Notes: generated by a model not told the origin, from the letters alone. A DNA stretch of 64,000 nucleotides from Clostridia bacterium (GCA_017428385.1 JAFRQX010000041.1:48445-112444), one strand, 5' to 3'. Positions 1 through 9,930 are shown, numbered from the stretch's first letter. Numbers and translations: made by a program.

Positions 1-1479
1 GTGACAGCAAGGAAGACCCTGAACCGGGCTACAGACATGAAGATGCCGGTCGGTTCTTCCATCAAGCCGATCGCGGTTTACGCGCCTGCCCTGGAACTGG
101 GCTGCAGCCCGGCCACGGTGGTTTACAACATGCCGATACCGATTTCCGGCTGGAAAGATTCCAAGGGTAATGATTCCTGGCCGAAGAACTATGGCGGAGG
201 CGGATATGTGGGTCCCGAAACCCTGCGTACTGCTATGGCCAAGTCCCATAACACATCCGCGGCATCCACTCTCATGTCTTATGTGGGCGTGGAACGCAGC
301 GTGGACTTCCTGCACCGGTTGGGTATTGATGACGGCCATATAGACGCGACTCCCTTCGGCCTGAGCCTCGGTTCCTCCGGTATTACCCCGCTGCAGATGA
401 CGGTTGCCTTCGGTGTACTGGCCAACGGCGGTGTTTACCAGGAGCCCATCTCCGTACTGGGGATTTCCGATTCAGCAAATAATGTGATTTGGGATGGACA
501 CCAGCACCAGGACCGCCGCAAGGTTTTCTCTCCCAGTACTTCCTGGCTGATTGTAGACATGCTGAAGACCGCGGTACAGAGCGGTACCGGTACAAGCGCG
601 AAGATCAGCGGACAGATCGTCGGCGGCAAGACGGGTACAAACTCCGACCAGAAGGGCGTATTCTTCTCAGGCATGACCGGATACTATGCTTCCGCTCTGT
701 GGGTGGGTCATGACAACTATAAGGCGTTGTCCTCAAAGTCCACAGGTTCCGGTGCGGCTGCACCGCTGTGGCAGGCCTATATGAGCAAGATCCACCAGGG
801 CCTGGACAAGAAGGACATCCTGGACGGTAATCCTTCCGACTACGGCCTGGTGAAGGTAACCACCTGTGCGGTGAGCGGCCAGCTGGCAACAGATGCCTGC
901 CGGAACGACGCGATGGGATACGGTGTGGTGACCGACTGGTGGGCCAAGGGAACCGAACCGACTGTGAACTGCCAGATGCATACCAACATGACAGTCTGTG
1001 CTGAGTCCGGAATGCCGCCTTCTCCCAATTGTCCGTATACTGTGACACGCGGCGTAGTAACGATCCCGACAGGACATCCCCTGTATAACCTGCTGGGACA
1101 GTACCAGTCAGTCATTGAGGAATACCTGGGATCGACGGCTGTGACAAGCAATACGGTCTGTACCCTGCACAGCGGATTCTATCAGCAGCCCACGATGCCT
1201 GATCAGTTCCCCGGATATGACCAGGGCGGCTATCAGGGCGGTTACGACCAGGGCAGCTATGATCAGGGCGGCAGCGATCAGTCTTTTGCTGACGCCAGAC
1301 AGGTGCTGACGATGGCGGAGACCATGATGGCCTCCATGGACCCGAACAGCGAGCAGTACCGTGCGATCCAGAACGCGGCGGATTACCTGCGGATGCTGAT
1401 CGGCGGAGGCGGGGCGAATCAGTCCGATGTGATGAGCGCCATGCAGACCCTGACGCAGGCGCTGGGAGGAATTTATTAA
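1..1479 (+). CDS. Class A penicillin-binding protein, transpeptidase part (5' truncated)
   Basis: This is the C-terminal part of a bifunctional peptidoglycan synthase (PBP1A-like) that cross-links peptidoglycan outside the membrane. The visible 492 residues carry all three penicillin-binding motifs: S19-x-x-K22 in GSSIKP, S82-H83-N84, and K210-T-G-T213. The glycosyltransferase domain and membrane anchor expected upstream are missing because the window opens inside the gene; the GTG at position 1 is probably an internal codon. After the transpeptidase domain comes a Cys-containing region (about residues 288-350), then a Gly/Gln/Tyr/Asp-rich stretch (about 400-430) and a short helical tail. The stop codon lies inside a 16-bp perfect palindrome. 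The family assignment is firm; the exact paralogue is not. Confidence 0.93.
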   Translation: MTARKTLNRATDMKMPVGSSIKPIAVYAPALELGCSPATVVYNMPIPISGWKDSKGNDSWPKNYGGGGYVGPETLRTAMAKSHNTSAASTLMSYVGVERSVDFLHRLGIDDGHIDATPFGLSLGSSGITPLQMTVAFGVLANGGVYQEPISVLGISDSANNVIWDGHQHQDRRKVFSPSTSWLIVDMLKTAVQSGTGTSAKISGQIVGGKTGTNSDQKGVFFSGMTGYYASALWVGHDNYKALSSKSTGSGAAAPLWQAYMSKIHQGLDKKDILDGNPSDYGLVKVTTCAVSGQLATDACRNDAMGYGVVTDWWAKGTEPTVNCQMHTNMTVCAESGMPPSPNCPYTVTRGVVTIPTGHPLYNLLGQYQSVIEEYLGSTAVTSNTVCTLHSGFYQQPTMPDQFPGYDQGGYQGGYDQGSYDQGGSDQSFADARQVLTMAETMMASMDPNSEQYRAIQNAADYLRMLIGGGGANQSDVMSAMQTLTQALGGIY

Positions 1480-1531
1480 TGGAATTAATAAATTCCTCCA
1501 ATGCATAATTCATAATTCATAATGCATAATG
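1465..1531 (+). repeat. Gene-end palindrome plus heptad array (PBP 3' end)
   Basis: The arms 1465-1480 and 1484-1499 are perfect 16-bp inverted copies around a GGA loop, and the PBP stop codon (1477-1479) lies in the left arm. Immediately after the right arm, 1500-1531 is a 7-bp tandem array with units AATGCAT, AATTCAT, AATTCAT, AATGCAT and a partial unit. No U-tract follows the palindrome, so it is not a standard terminator. It belongs to the family described in the findings. Confidence 0.9.
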
Positions 1532-1564
1532 ACAGAGTGCTCCGCTGAGACGGGGAAAAGAAAC

Positions 1565-1613
1565 GAGATCTCTCCACGCAGGCGCGAAGCGCCTTTGGTC
1601 GAGATGACATTTC
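1565..1613. repeat. Intergenic repeat-like block with GGCGC hairpin
   Basis: Between the heptad array and cvpA sits a block with GAGATCTCTCC at the left, a 6-bp hairpin AGGCGC-GAA-GCGCCT at 1580-1594, and GTCGAGATGACAT at the right. From memory it resembles a short intergenic repeat (GAGATTTCTC...TCGAAATGACA) common in gut bacterial genomes. Only one copy is in this window, so repeat status is inferred. Confidence 0.35.
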
Positions 1614-1680
1614 GGAACATGGGTGTTCCGGATATCATTCGGGAAAACTGCCCGAGGAAAACGGGAGGAAAAGAGATTAC

Positions 1681-2385
1681 ATGAATGTTGTGGATATTGT
1701 GATCCTGGCAATCCTGGGACTGAGTATACTGGTAGGACTGTACCGTGGATTTATCTCTTCTGTGGCGTCCATGGGTGGATGCCTGCTTTCCCTTGGCCTC
1801 AGCTTCTGGCTGAGCCCGAAGCTGGCAGGAGTGATCCAGAACAATCCTGAAATTCTGCGTACCCTGGCGTCCTATACTGACGCGGCAACGAAGCTGGGCG
1901 ACCAGACCCTGGCAGGAAGCAGCGTTACGTCCCTGACTGAGAACAGCATTACGGAGATCCTGAATAAGGTATCCCTGCCTGCTCCGCTGAACACCCTGCT
2001 GCAGAACAACCTGACAAACCAGGTTTACGGTACGGCCGCAGACGTGGGAACCTATGTTTCCCAGACGATTGTCGGCGCTATCCTGAATGTAATCTGCTTT
2101 ATTGTATGCTTCCTGGCGCTGCTGCTGGTGATTCACTTTGTGATCAACTTCCTGAAAGTGGTCTTCAAGTTTCCGGTGCTGAAGCAGCTGAACTCCCTGG
2201 CCGGCGGTGCCTTCGGGTTGATCCGCGGCGCACTGCTGTGCTTTGTGGCTTTTGCCCTGCTGCCCCTGGTCCAGACCCTGCTGCCGGTTAATAACCTGAA
2301 CCAGCTGGTGGAAGCCAGTGCCCTGGCACCGCTGTTTAACAGCGGGAACCTGATACTGGCGATTATGAACGGGAAGTTGTTCTGA
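1681..2385 (+). CDS. CvpA family membrane protein
   Basis: This 234-residue integral membrane protein matches the CvpA (colicin V production) family. It has an N-terminal hydrophobic segment beginning MNVVDIVILAILGLSILVGL followed by the family's Y-R-G-F turn, two further segments around residues 20-45 and 135-160, and a last one near 185-205. CvpA proteins are small inner-membrane proteins linked to envelope homeostasis; no enzymatic activity is known. The start has the RBS GGGAGGAAAAGAG upstream. It follows the PBP on the same strand after 200 bp of repeats. The stop codon lies in the left arm of a 19-bp gene-end palindrome. Confidence 0.88.
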   Translation: MNVVDIVILAILGLSILVGLYRGFISSVASMGGCLLSLGLSFWLSPKLAGVIQNNPEILRTLASYTDAATKLGDQTLAGSSVTSLTENSITEILNKVSLPAPLNTLLQNNLTNQVYGTAADVGTYVSQTIVGAILNVICFIVCFLALLLVIHFVINFLKVVFKFPVLKQLNSLAGGAFGLIRGALLCFVAFALLPLVQTLLPVNNLNQLVEASALAPLFNSGNLILAIMNGKLF

Positions 2386-2520
2386 TTTTCTTTGCAGGGC
2401 AAAGGAAATCAGAACAATGAAATATTGGCTTTCGGCCAATGTGAAATATCCTGCTTCGCAGGATGTGAAATATCGCTTACGCGATATGAAATATGCGCCA
2501 AAGGCGCATGTGACAGATAC
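2377..2520 (+). repeat. Gene-end palindrome plus TGAAATA hairpin array A
   Basis: The arms 2377-2395 and 2399-2417 form a 19-bp stem (one G-T pair) containing the cvpA stop codon. Directly abutting it, linkers TGAAATA start at 2418, 2442, 2466 and 2487, with a closing TGACAGATA at 2511, so the spacing is 24, 24, 21 and 24 bp. Between linkers are different small palindromes: TTGGC/GCCAA, TCCTGC/GCAGGA, TCGC/GCGA and TGCGCC/GGCGCA. Stem sequences differ while pairing is kept. Confidence 0.9.
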
Positions 2521-2521
2521 T

Positions 2522-2560
2522 AAAAAACCCAGCGGCCTGTGTGCAGGCCGCTGGGTTTTT
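2522..2560. terminator. Bidirectional terminator between cvpA and the ABC ATPase gene
   Basis: A 12-bp perfect stem (2528-2539 with 2544-2555, loop TGTG) is flanked by six A on the left and five T on the right, so it can terminate transcription from both convergent units. Confidence 0.93.
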
Positions 2561-2573
2561 GATTTGGATTGGA

Positions 2574-3701
<1,128 letters not shown>

Positions 3702-3717
3702 ATTCTCTCTTCCTCCT

Positions 3718-4587
3718 TTATCCCTTTACAGCTCCACCCGTTACGCCTTCCACATAGTACTTCTGTAAGAACAGGAACAGAAGCGTAACGGGAATCGCGA
3801 CCAGCACGCCGCCTGCGCAGAACATGGTGTAGTTGTTGTTGATCTGGTCCGGCGTCAGCCAGTTGTACAGACCGACCGCCACGTTCATACCGGCGGATGC
3901 GCCGAAGGAAATGTAGCGGGCAAAGACGTAGTCACCCCAGGGGCCCATGAATGCCGTCAGGACTGTGTAGATGACGATGGGCTTGGAGAGCGGCAGGATG
4001 ATCTTTTTCAAGACCTGGAAACGGGTCGCCCCGTCGACACGGGCGGCTTCATCCAGCGATTTGGGGATGGTGTCAAAGAAACCTTTGGACACATAGTAGC
4101 CCATACCGGAGGAGGCGATGTAGACCAGGATCAGACCGGGAACTGCGTTGGCCTGGGTAAGGCCCAGGTCCTTCAGCACGCGGTACAGGATAATCATGGT
4201 CAGCATGCCGGGGAAGAAGCCCAGGATAAGCATGAACCTCATCAGGGGTTTACGCATCTTGAAACGGAAACGGCTGAGCGTGTAGCTCATGCACAGCACG
4301 ATGACCGTCTGGAAGAGTGCGGTAAAGACGGAAATAATGAAGGTGTTTGTATACCAGCGGGTAAAGTCTGAGGAGAACAGCTTCCGGTAGTTGTCCAGGC
4401 CCCAGACTTTGGGCATCACGTAGCCCACCTGCCAGGTGCTTTCCACCCGGAAGGACTGCAGCACAATGCAGAAGAAGGGGATCAGCCAGATGGCGCTGAT
4501 GGTGATCAGAAGAATATAGATCAGCGTGTTGCCCAGCGTTCTGGAGGCCCGCAGTCCCATGTGACGCTTCATACTTGATTCACTCAT
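3718..4587 (-). CDS. Carbohydrate ABC transporter permease, MalG family
   Basis: This is a 289-residue inner-membrane permease with about six membrane segments and the cytoplasmic EAA loop (E-A-A-R-V-D-G-A near residue 190) that contacts the ATPase. It forms a heterodimer with the MalF-like protein encoded just upstream. The ATG at 4587 overlaps the malF-like stop by one base (TGATG), so translation is probably coupled; a GTG one codon earlier is a possible alternative start. Length and topology fit MalG/GanQ/MdxG. The sequence alone does not settle the transported sugar. Confidence 0.93.
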   Translation of the reverse strand: MSESSMKRHMGLRASRTLGNTLIYILLITISAIWLIPFFCIVLQSFRVESTWQVGYVMPKVWGLDNYRKLFSSDFTRWYTNTFIISVFTALFQTVIVLCMSYTLSRFRFKMRKPLMRFMLILGFFPGMLTMIILYRVLKDLGLTQANAVPGLILVYIASSGMGYYVSKGFFDTIPKSLDEAARVDGATRFQVLKKIILPLSKPIVIYTVLTAFMGPWGDYVFARYISFGASAGMNVAVGLYNWLTPDQINNNYTMFCAGGVLVAIPVTLLFLFLQKYYVEGVTGGAVKG

Positions 4588-6122
4588 CACTGGAAGTCCT
4601 CCTCATTCTTAATACTCGGCAGCAGGTTGTAGACGATCAGTGCAATGATCGATACCACAACGAAGACCATGATACCGATCACAGAAGCCAGGTAATATTT
4701 GGACTCCGCACCGGTACTGATCTTGAACAGCCAGGTGATCAGCAGATCCGTATAACCCACGGAGCCTGAAGCCGACGATGCTGCCGGGTTCGTCGGCGCG
4801 CCTCCCGTGAGCAGGAAGATCACGTTGAAGTTGTTGATGTTGCCTATAAAACTGGTCAGCAGGTACGGTCCTGTGATGAACAGCATATATGGAAGCGTGA
4901 TTTTCGTATACTGCTGCCAGGGATTGGCGCCGTCAATACGGGCGGATTCATACAGGTCCGCCGGAATGTTCATCAGGATACCGGTGGCCATCAGCATCAG
5001 GTACGGAATACCGATCCAGATGTTGATGAGAATGACGCTGACCCGGGCCCAGGTGGCGTCTTCCCAGAAGGGAAGGGCTTTATCAATCCAGCCCAGGCTC
5101 ATCAGGGCACCGTTCACGATACCGTCCTTGGCGAACATCTTGGACACATACAGCAGGGAGATGAACTGCGGAATGGCGATGGTCATGACCAGGATCGTCC
5201 GCCAGAGCTTTTTGCCCTTGATGCCCTTCTTGTTGATGGCCATAGCCACGAACATGCCCAGGAAGTAGTTGGTGAAGGTGGCGAAGAAAGCCCACATCAG
5301 CGTCCAGGACAGGATTTCACCGAATGTGGCCGCATAGCTCTGGGTTCCGCTGGCACTCTTCCAGGAGAACAGGGTGTTGAAGTTATCCAACCCCACCCAG
5401 TGGAACAGGTTGCTGATGTATCCGTCATGAGCCCCGTCATAGTTGGTAAAGGCAACCAGGATCATGAAGATGAGCGGCAGAACAGTAAAGATGATGATGC
5501 CGGTCAGGGGCAGCGACAGCAACGTCTTATGGAAAGACTCATCCACCATGGAATGCAGGTCTTCCTTTGAGCTTTTCAGCCTTTTGCCGGCGGCCAGGAT
5601 CCGCTCCGCCTCCTTGTTCTGGCGGATGTTGACCCGCCAGGTGTAGATGAAGGCGATGATGAAGAAGATGGTCAGCACACTGTAGAGCAGGATCTGGAAG
5701 GAGTTGTCGTTGTATGTATGGACATATGCATCGTAGATCTCGTCATATGTCTCTGTGGGGCCGACCTTGCCCAGGGAGGGCATCATGGACAGCCAGTATG
5801 CTCCGGACAGGATCATGTATCCGATAAATACAATTTCAAACAGCAGGAACAGCAGTCCCCGCAGGATCTGTCCCCTGGCCAGGCAGCCAAAGCCCATGAC
5901 CAGGTAACTGAGTTTGGTTTTCCAGTCGCCGTTGACAAAGGTGGTTACGATATCCTTTGCCTCCCGGCCGATGGCGGTGACGCCTGACTTCAGCGCTCCC
6001 CCAATCCTCTGAAATGCATTCAGGGTTGCCTGGGGGATTTTGGCGAAGAAGCGCCCCACCTTATACCCGAGTCTCCGTCCTTTGGACAGCTTCAGGTATT
6101 CCAGGTCACTGAGCTGTGCCAT
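4587..6122 (-). CDS. Carbohydrate ABC transporter permease, MalF family (long form)
   Basis: This 511-residue permease has an extended N-terminal region with about three membrane segments (residues 75-165) before the conserved permease core, as in E. coli MalF and unlike the shorter 290-residue sugar permeases. The EAA-type loop reads ESARIDGANPW. A loop rich in Pro, Ala and Ser (PTNPAASSASG) precedes the final membrane segments, as in maltodextrin permeases. RBS GGAGAGGAG precedes the ATG. It follows the binding-protein gene by 110 bp, a gap holding a hairpin. With MalG-like and the ATPase it makes one importer, likely for malto- or galacto-oligosaccharides. Confidence 0.93.
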   Translation of the reverse strand: MAQLSDLEYLKLSKGRRLGYKVGRFFAKIPQATLNAFQRIGGALKSGVTAIGREAKDIVTTFVNGDWKTKLSYLVMGFGCLARGQILRGLLFLLFEIVFIGYMILSGAYWLSMMPSLGKVGPTETYDEIYDAYVHTYNDNSFQILLYSVLTIFFIIAFIYTWRVNIRQNKEAERILAAGKRLKSSKEDLHSMVDESFHKTLLSLPLTGIIIFTVLPLIFMILVAFTNYDGAHDGYISNLFHWVGLDNFNTLFSWKSASGTQSYAATFGEILSWTLMWAFFATFTNYFLGMFVAMAINKKGIKGKKLWRTILVMTIAIPQFISLLYVSKMFAKDGIVNGALMSLGWIDKALPFWEDATWARVSVILINIWIGIPYLMLMATGILMNIPADLYESARIDGANPWQQYTKITLPYMLFITGPYLLTSFIGNINNFNVIFLLTGGAPTNPAASSASGSVGYTDLLITWLFKISTGAESKYYLASVIGIMVFVVVSIIALIVYNLLPSIKNEEDFQ

Positions 6123-6164
6123 ATCCGTGATCCACTCCTCTCCTGTGCATGGAAAATCCGAAAT

Positions 6165-6198
6165 CGGCCGGAGCCGAAATGTTCTTCAGCTCCGGCCG
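6165..6198 (-). promoter_or_regulatory. Intercistronic hairpin between binding-protein and permease genes
   Basis: A 10-bp perfect stem (CGGCCGGAGC with GCTCCGGCCG, 14-nt loop) sits in the gap between the binding-protein gene and malF-like. The following T-tract is weak, so it probably causes partial termination or mRNA 3'-end protection, raising binding protein above permease. A similar hairpin occurs in the peptide transporter at 19519-19554. Confidence 0.6.
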
Positions 6199-6232
6199 AA
6201 AATGATCGAGTCAGATTCTGATTATGTTGTTA

Positions 6233-7756
6233 TCAGTTCTTCACGATGGTGATGGCAGTGCCGTCCCAGGTCACGGTGTAGTTGCCGGGCTCTGCGAACA
6301 CGATGTTGTTGTCGGGGTTGTCAGCACCCAGATCCTTGATCAGTTCAGCACCGGTGGTAACCTGAGCGAAGCCCTTGTCAGTGCCCCAGTCAGCGGGTTT
6401 GACAATACGGCCGCCCATGTAGTCGCTTTCCGGAACGTCCAGCGTCAGGGCGCCATCCTTGAAGTAGTAGGTGTCAGCTTCGTCAGCGTTGTTCCAGCCG
6501 TTCCAGGCACCTACGAACAGCAGGGCGTTGGCATCCAGCTTCAGGGATTCGTTGATCTTGTTCTCGTAGTTTACGAGGACCTGCTTCAGGCCTTCTTCAT
6601 CCGTGGCATCCTTGGCTTCGTCAGCAATAACATTGCCGATGTTCCACCAGGCACCGCTGATTGCGAGCTGAACCTGTCCGTATGCCTTCTGAGCATACAC
6701 AGCAGCCAGGATCGGGTCATTCAGAACAGCTTCATCAGCCTGGGCTTCCAGGTTGGCGGGGCCCCAGCCGTTGGAGGCATGACGCTCCAGGGAGCATTCC
6801 TTGCCGGTCAGGAACTGGGCCAGCTTGTTCAGGGCGGCGTTCTTCACCGGATCTTCCTGCGGCTTAATACCCATGAGCTTGAAGCCGAAGAAGCTGCCGA
6901 TGTGATAGGCGGTACCGTCGATGTCATAGGAAGGCAGATCAGCAACGCCCAGGTTGTCGCCCAGGATCTGCTTGGCAGTGGAGGAACCCCAGGTGCCGGA
7001 GACCACGATGGCGGAATTGCTTTCGAAAGCGGAAACTTCGGAGCTGCTGTTCCAGCAGTCGGAATCCAGCAGTTTCTTCATGCCCTTCAGGGCGATCAGG
7101 CCCTTGTCGCTGTTGAAGTTATCCACAACGCCCTTGGCATTGCCGTCGGCGTCCATAACCCAGGTGGAGGTGCAGCCGGCATCGCCGAAGAAGAAGCCGG
7201 CGGAATACCAGACGTTCTTCAGATCGAAGGAGAAGTACTTACCGGCCTTCTCGCAGTCTTCGATCAGCTTTTCAAGAGAGTCAACATCCTCGTCCGGGAT
7301 GACGCTCTTGTCATAGTACATGAAGTAGCCGTTGTCCGCGGTCAGCGGGTAGGCGTACATGGTGCCATCCACGGTGACGGACTTGGCGGAGTCAGCGTCA
7401 TAATTCGCGGTGACGAATTCGGCAGCCTTGGTTCCCAGCTTGGCCAGGGCCTTGGCGGTCAGCAGGCGGGACAGCTGGTCCTGCGCGAAGCAGTAGATGT
7501 CAGCGCCGGCTTCAACGTCCTGCACCATGTTGCTGGCAGCGTCGCCTTCACCCATCTTTTCGATGGTGGCTTTGAAGGTGATGCCGTCTTCGTTGGTTTC
7601 ATTGAAACGCTTGATCTGAGCTTCGGTCAGGTCAACGATGGCGTCAGCCACCCAGACTTTGATTTCGTATTCTCCGGCCAGGCTGGACGCAGAAGCGAAA
7701 GAGACCATGGAAAGTGCCATTACAGCAGCCAATACGATGGCGAGGAATTTTTTCAT
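6233..7756 (-). CDS. Sugar-binding protein, MalE type, with C-terminal carbohydrate-binding-like module
   Basis: This 507-residue secreted solute-binding protein (family 1) delivers oligosaccharides to the MalFG-like permease. A signal peptide (MKKFLAIVLAAVMALSMVSFASA) with an A-x-A site is clear, but there is no cysteine lipobox, which is unusual for a Gram-positive binding protein. The binding-protein fold occupies about residues 27-405. The remaining 100 residues (about 410-507) look like an extra beta-sandwich: an F-V-G-A-W-N-G-W start, a Y-Y-F-K strand, and a closing N-Y-T-V-T-W-D-G-T-A-I-T-I strand, reminiscent of SusE/SusF-type starch-binding domains. MalE proteins usually end near 400 residues. 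RBS AAAGGATG and a good promoter lie upstream. Confidence 0.9.
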   Translation of the reverse strand: MKKFLAIVLAAVMALSMVSFASASSLAGEYEIKVWVADAIVDLTEAQIKRFNETNEDGITFKATIEKMGEGDAASNMVQDVEAGADIYCFAQDQLSRLLTAKALAKLGTKAAEFVTANYDADSAKSVTVDGTMYAYPLTADNGYFMYYDKSVIPDEDVDSLEKLIEDCEKAGKYFSFDLKNVWYSAGFFFGDAGCTSTWVMDADGNAKGVVDNFNSDKGLIALKGMKKLLDSDCWNSSSEVSAFESNSAIVVSGTWGSSTAKQILGDNLGVADLPSYDIDGTAYHIGSFFGFKLMGIKPQEDPVKNAALNKLAQFLTGKECSLERHASNGWGPANLEAQADEAVLNDPILAAVYAQKAYGQVQLAISGAWWNIGNVIADEAKDATDEEGLKQVLVNYENKINESLKLDANALLFVGAWNGWNNADEADTYYFKDGALTLDVPESDYMGGRIVKPADWGTDKGFAQVTTGAELIKDLGADNPDNNIVFAEPGNYTVTWDGTAITIVKN

Positions 7757-7806
7757 GGAGTGATCATCCTTTCAATATTTTTTTTCATTCTTTTTTGCCG
7801 GACGAC

Positions 7807-7844
7807 AAATTCTCCAAAGAGCCATGTGACTTTTGGGAGAATTT
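7807..7844 (-). promoter_or_regulatory. Stem-loop in the 5' UTR of the binding-protein gene
   Basis: The arms AAATTCTCC (7807-7815) and GGAGAATTT (7836-7844) are perfect 9-bp inverted repeats, extended inward by four or five more pairs. The structure lies between the promoter and the start codon of the sugar-binding-protein gene, so it would be in the transcript leader or act as an operator. No U-run follows it. Confidence 0.55.
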
Positions 7845-7866
7845 ATGCCGTTTCGACTGTGTGCAT

Positions 7867-7895
7867 ATTTTATAGCAGAGTCCTTTTTTTGTCAA
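7867..7895 (-). promoter_or_regulatory. Promoter of the sugar importer operon
   Basis: On the minus strand, TTGACA-N17-TAAAAT, with an A-tract just after the -35. It lies about 110 bp upstream of the binding-protein start. The 14 bp at 7867-7880 recur exactly in the degV promoter. An imperfect LacI-operator-like sequence (7932-7943) lies upstream but is too degenerate to call. Confidence 0.8.
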
Positions 7896-7968
7896 CAACA
7901 AATTTTCTGGAAGCCCTTATTTTACGTAATTGGTATCGTTTCCGATGATTCGAAAACCCGGAGCCCTT

Positions 7969-9930
7969 TTACCGTAAAGAATTGAGCATTGCGTCGTCGA
8001 TTTTTCCCCAGGCCCCGTTACCGGCTCCCTGGCACTTTACATAGAGACCGACCGTCACTTCCATACCGGCAGGATGATCAAATTCCGGAATGATCCCCTG
8101 GTTCCAGCTGTTCCAGCCGGTGATGGGGATCTGCTCTGACCTGGCGACTTTTGCACCGTCCACTTTGGCATAGGCGTAAATATCAGTCGTGCCGCAGTCG
8201 CCGCCCATGACGGACAGGGTGAACCTGAACTTTCCTTCCGGCAGGTCGCTGACTGTCTGCTCCAGGGTGAATTCCACACTGTCCTGGGCGGCACTCCAGA
8301 AATGCATGTGTTTTGAACCGGTGAGGGAATCTGTTTTTTTATCCTCTATATACAGTTCATCCGCTTTCTTCAGATCAGTGATGACCCAGGCATCGCTGCC
8401 TTCCTCAAAGCTGTAATCCTTCAGGTAGTTATATTCAACCATGGAAACGAAGCACTTTGCCTCCATACCGCCGGCCTCTCCGGTGATCACATACTGCGCG
8501 GGGCCGGAAGTGTGCATTGCCTGATCTTCTTCCTCCGAAAGATTCCAGGTAACAGGGATGGCCTGGCGGCTGTCATCCGTCATGACGGCATTGACTGTTT
8601 CCGGAAGAACCAGGGGCATATTCAGGTCGCAGATGACAGACGGCTCTTCCAGCGCGTCCGGAACAGGCGCAATTTCATTGCCGGTGCGCATCAGGCTGAA
8701 AACCTTCAGGGATTCCAGAGCGTTTCCTTTCGCGTCAAAGAAAGCCTGGTTGTCCACGGCGCTGCCGCCGTAATATTTCCCGGCATCCTTGGGATCATAT
8801 ACAGAGGCATAACTGGAAGCCCAGCCGGAGCCGTACTGCTCCCAGATTTCATGGTTCTCTTCCCAGCTGTCCGTTCCCACGGTGATCCAGGCGCCTTCCC
8901 AGTAGCAGACGCCGATGCCGGAGGGCGTGTGGTTTACGATGGTATCCGTGATGTTCCGGATACAGTTGGCCTGGCCCTGGACGGTGAAGGGATAATCCTT
9001 GACGATTCCACCGCCGTCACCGATGGTATTGGCGGAGAAATCCGTATCCTCCGCAGTAAAGGCGTAGGAGGTTTCCATAACCATGACTTTTTTGCCGTAA
9101 GTTTCGGCAATCTCCGTCAGGATTTCAGCAAGATTGTCCAGCGTGCCGTGCCAGTAAGGATAATAGGAAGTGGCGAAGACGTCATACTGGATCAGGCCGT
9201 ACTGTTCATAATAAGCCATCTTGGAAGCATAGGTCCGGTAGCTGTCCGGCTTCTCGGGATTGGCAAAATGCAGGGCAATCAGGGCTTCCGGATAAACTTC
9301 CTTCACGGCACGGGAACCGGCGTCCATGAGATGGGCGATGTCCCGCCAGATCTTTTCCCCGCAGAGAGCGCCGTTGGTTTCATTGCCCAGCTGAACCATG
9401 CCCACATCCACACCGGCATCCTTCAGCTGCTTCATGCAGTCAAGGGTATATTTATATAATTCTTCTTCCTTTTCATCGATATCCAGCTTTGCCCAGGCAC
9501 GGGGAACCATCTGCTTGCCCGGATCAGCCCAGAAATCGGAATAGTGGAAGTCCACCAGCAGCTTCATGCCGCAGGCAGTCGCCCGTTTGCCGATTTCCAC
9601 GGCATTGAGGATGTCGCAGTTGCCGCCGCCGAAGCCGCGGCCTTCATTATCATAGGGATTATTCCAGACACGGACGCGGATATAGTTGATCCCGTTTTCC
9701 GCCAGCAGGCTGAACAAATCGGCTTCTTTGCCGTCAAAGTCGTAATACTTTACGCCGCTTTTCTCTTCGGCGAGCACGCTGGAGATATCCATGCCGAAAA
9801 TGAAGTCATCCGGCAGGTTTTCCACCTTCTTTACATACAGCGTGTCGGAAGAAGACTCCGCCCCGGCGGACAGGCAGGGCAGAAGCAGGAAAAGAATCAG
9901 GGCCAGGATCAGGAACATGCGCGCGTTCAT
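7969..9930 (-). CDS. Secreted GH53 endo-beta-1,4-galactanase
   Basis: This 653-residue enzyme cleaves beta-1,4-galactan side chains of pectin outside the cell. Residues 1-24 are a signal peptide. The GH53 barrel (about 38-400) has the acid/base Glu184 in V-Q-L-G-N-E-T-N-G and the nucleophile Glu286 in V-M-V-M-E-T-S-Y, with the typical early G-M-D-I-S-S motif. About residues 420-490 form a bacterial Ig-like linker domain, and 500-653 is a beta-sandwich like CBM61, the galactan-binding module often attached to GH53. The ATG overlaps the upstream membrane-protein stop by 4 bp (ATGA). Its position before the importer operon suggests released oligosaccharides are taken up by it. Confidence 0.93.
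   Translation of the reverse strand: MNARMFLILALILFLLLPCLSAGAESSSDTLYVKKVENLPDDFIFGMDISSVLAEEKSGVKYYDFDGKEADLFSLLAENGINYIRVRVWNNPYDNEGRGFGGGNCDILNAVEIGKRATACGMKLLVDFHYSDFWADPGKQMVPRAWAKLDIDEKEEELYKYTLDCMKQLKDAGVDVGMVQLGNETNGALCGEKIWRDIAHLMDAGSRAVKEVYPEALIALHFANPEKPDSYRTYASKMAYYEQYGLIQYDVFATSYYPYWHGTLDNLAEILTEIAETYGKKVMVMETSYAFTAEDTDFSANTIGDGGGIVKDYPFTVQGQANCIRNITDTIVNHTPSGIGVCYWEGAWITVGTDSWEENHEIWEQYGSGWASSYASVYDPKDAGKYYGGSAVDNQAFFDAKGNALESLKVFSLMRTGNEIAPVPDALEEPSVICDLNMPLVLPETVNAVMTDDSRQAIPVTWNLSEEEDQAMHTSGPAQYVITGEAGGMEAKCFVSMVEYNYLKDYSFEEGSDAWVITDLKKADELYIEDKKTDSLTGSKHMHFWSAAQDSVEFTLEQTVSDLPEGKFRFTLSVMGGDCGTTDIYAYAKVDGAKVARSEQIPITGWNSWNQGIIPEFDHPAGMEVTVGLYVKCQGAGNGAWGKIDDAMLNSLR

Noticed and set aside
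1476..1531. Gene-end palindromes as ordinary intrinsic terminators
   Set aside because: They contain or touch the stop codon and are followed by A-rich heptads rather than a U-tract; true terminators occur separately further on at several of these loci.
2418..2520. Hairpin arrays as CRISPR arrays
   Set aside because: The repeated unit is only 7 nt, the intervening segments are themselves palindromes of 12-16 bp, and no cas genes are present.
7932..7943. CcpA cre site upstream of the sugar-importer promoter
   Set aside because: GGTATCGTTTCC differs from the cre consensus at three or more positions; left as an unproven LacI-family-like site.
6224..7948. 574-codon plus-strand frame over the sugar-binding-protein gene
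   Set aside because: Antisense shadow; composition is Gly/Val/Gln-rich with no domain.
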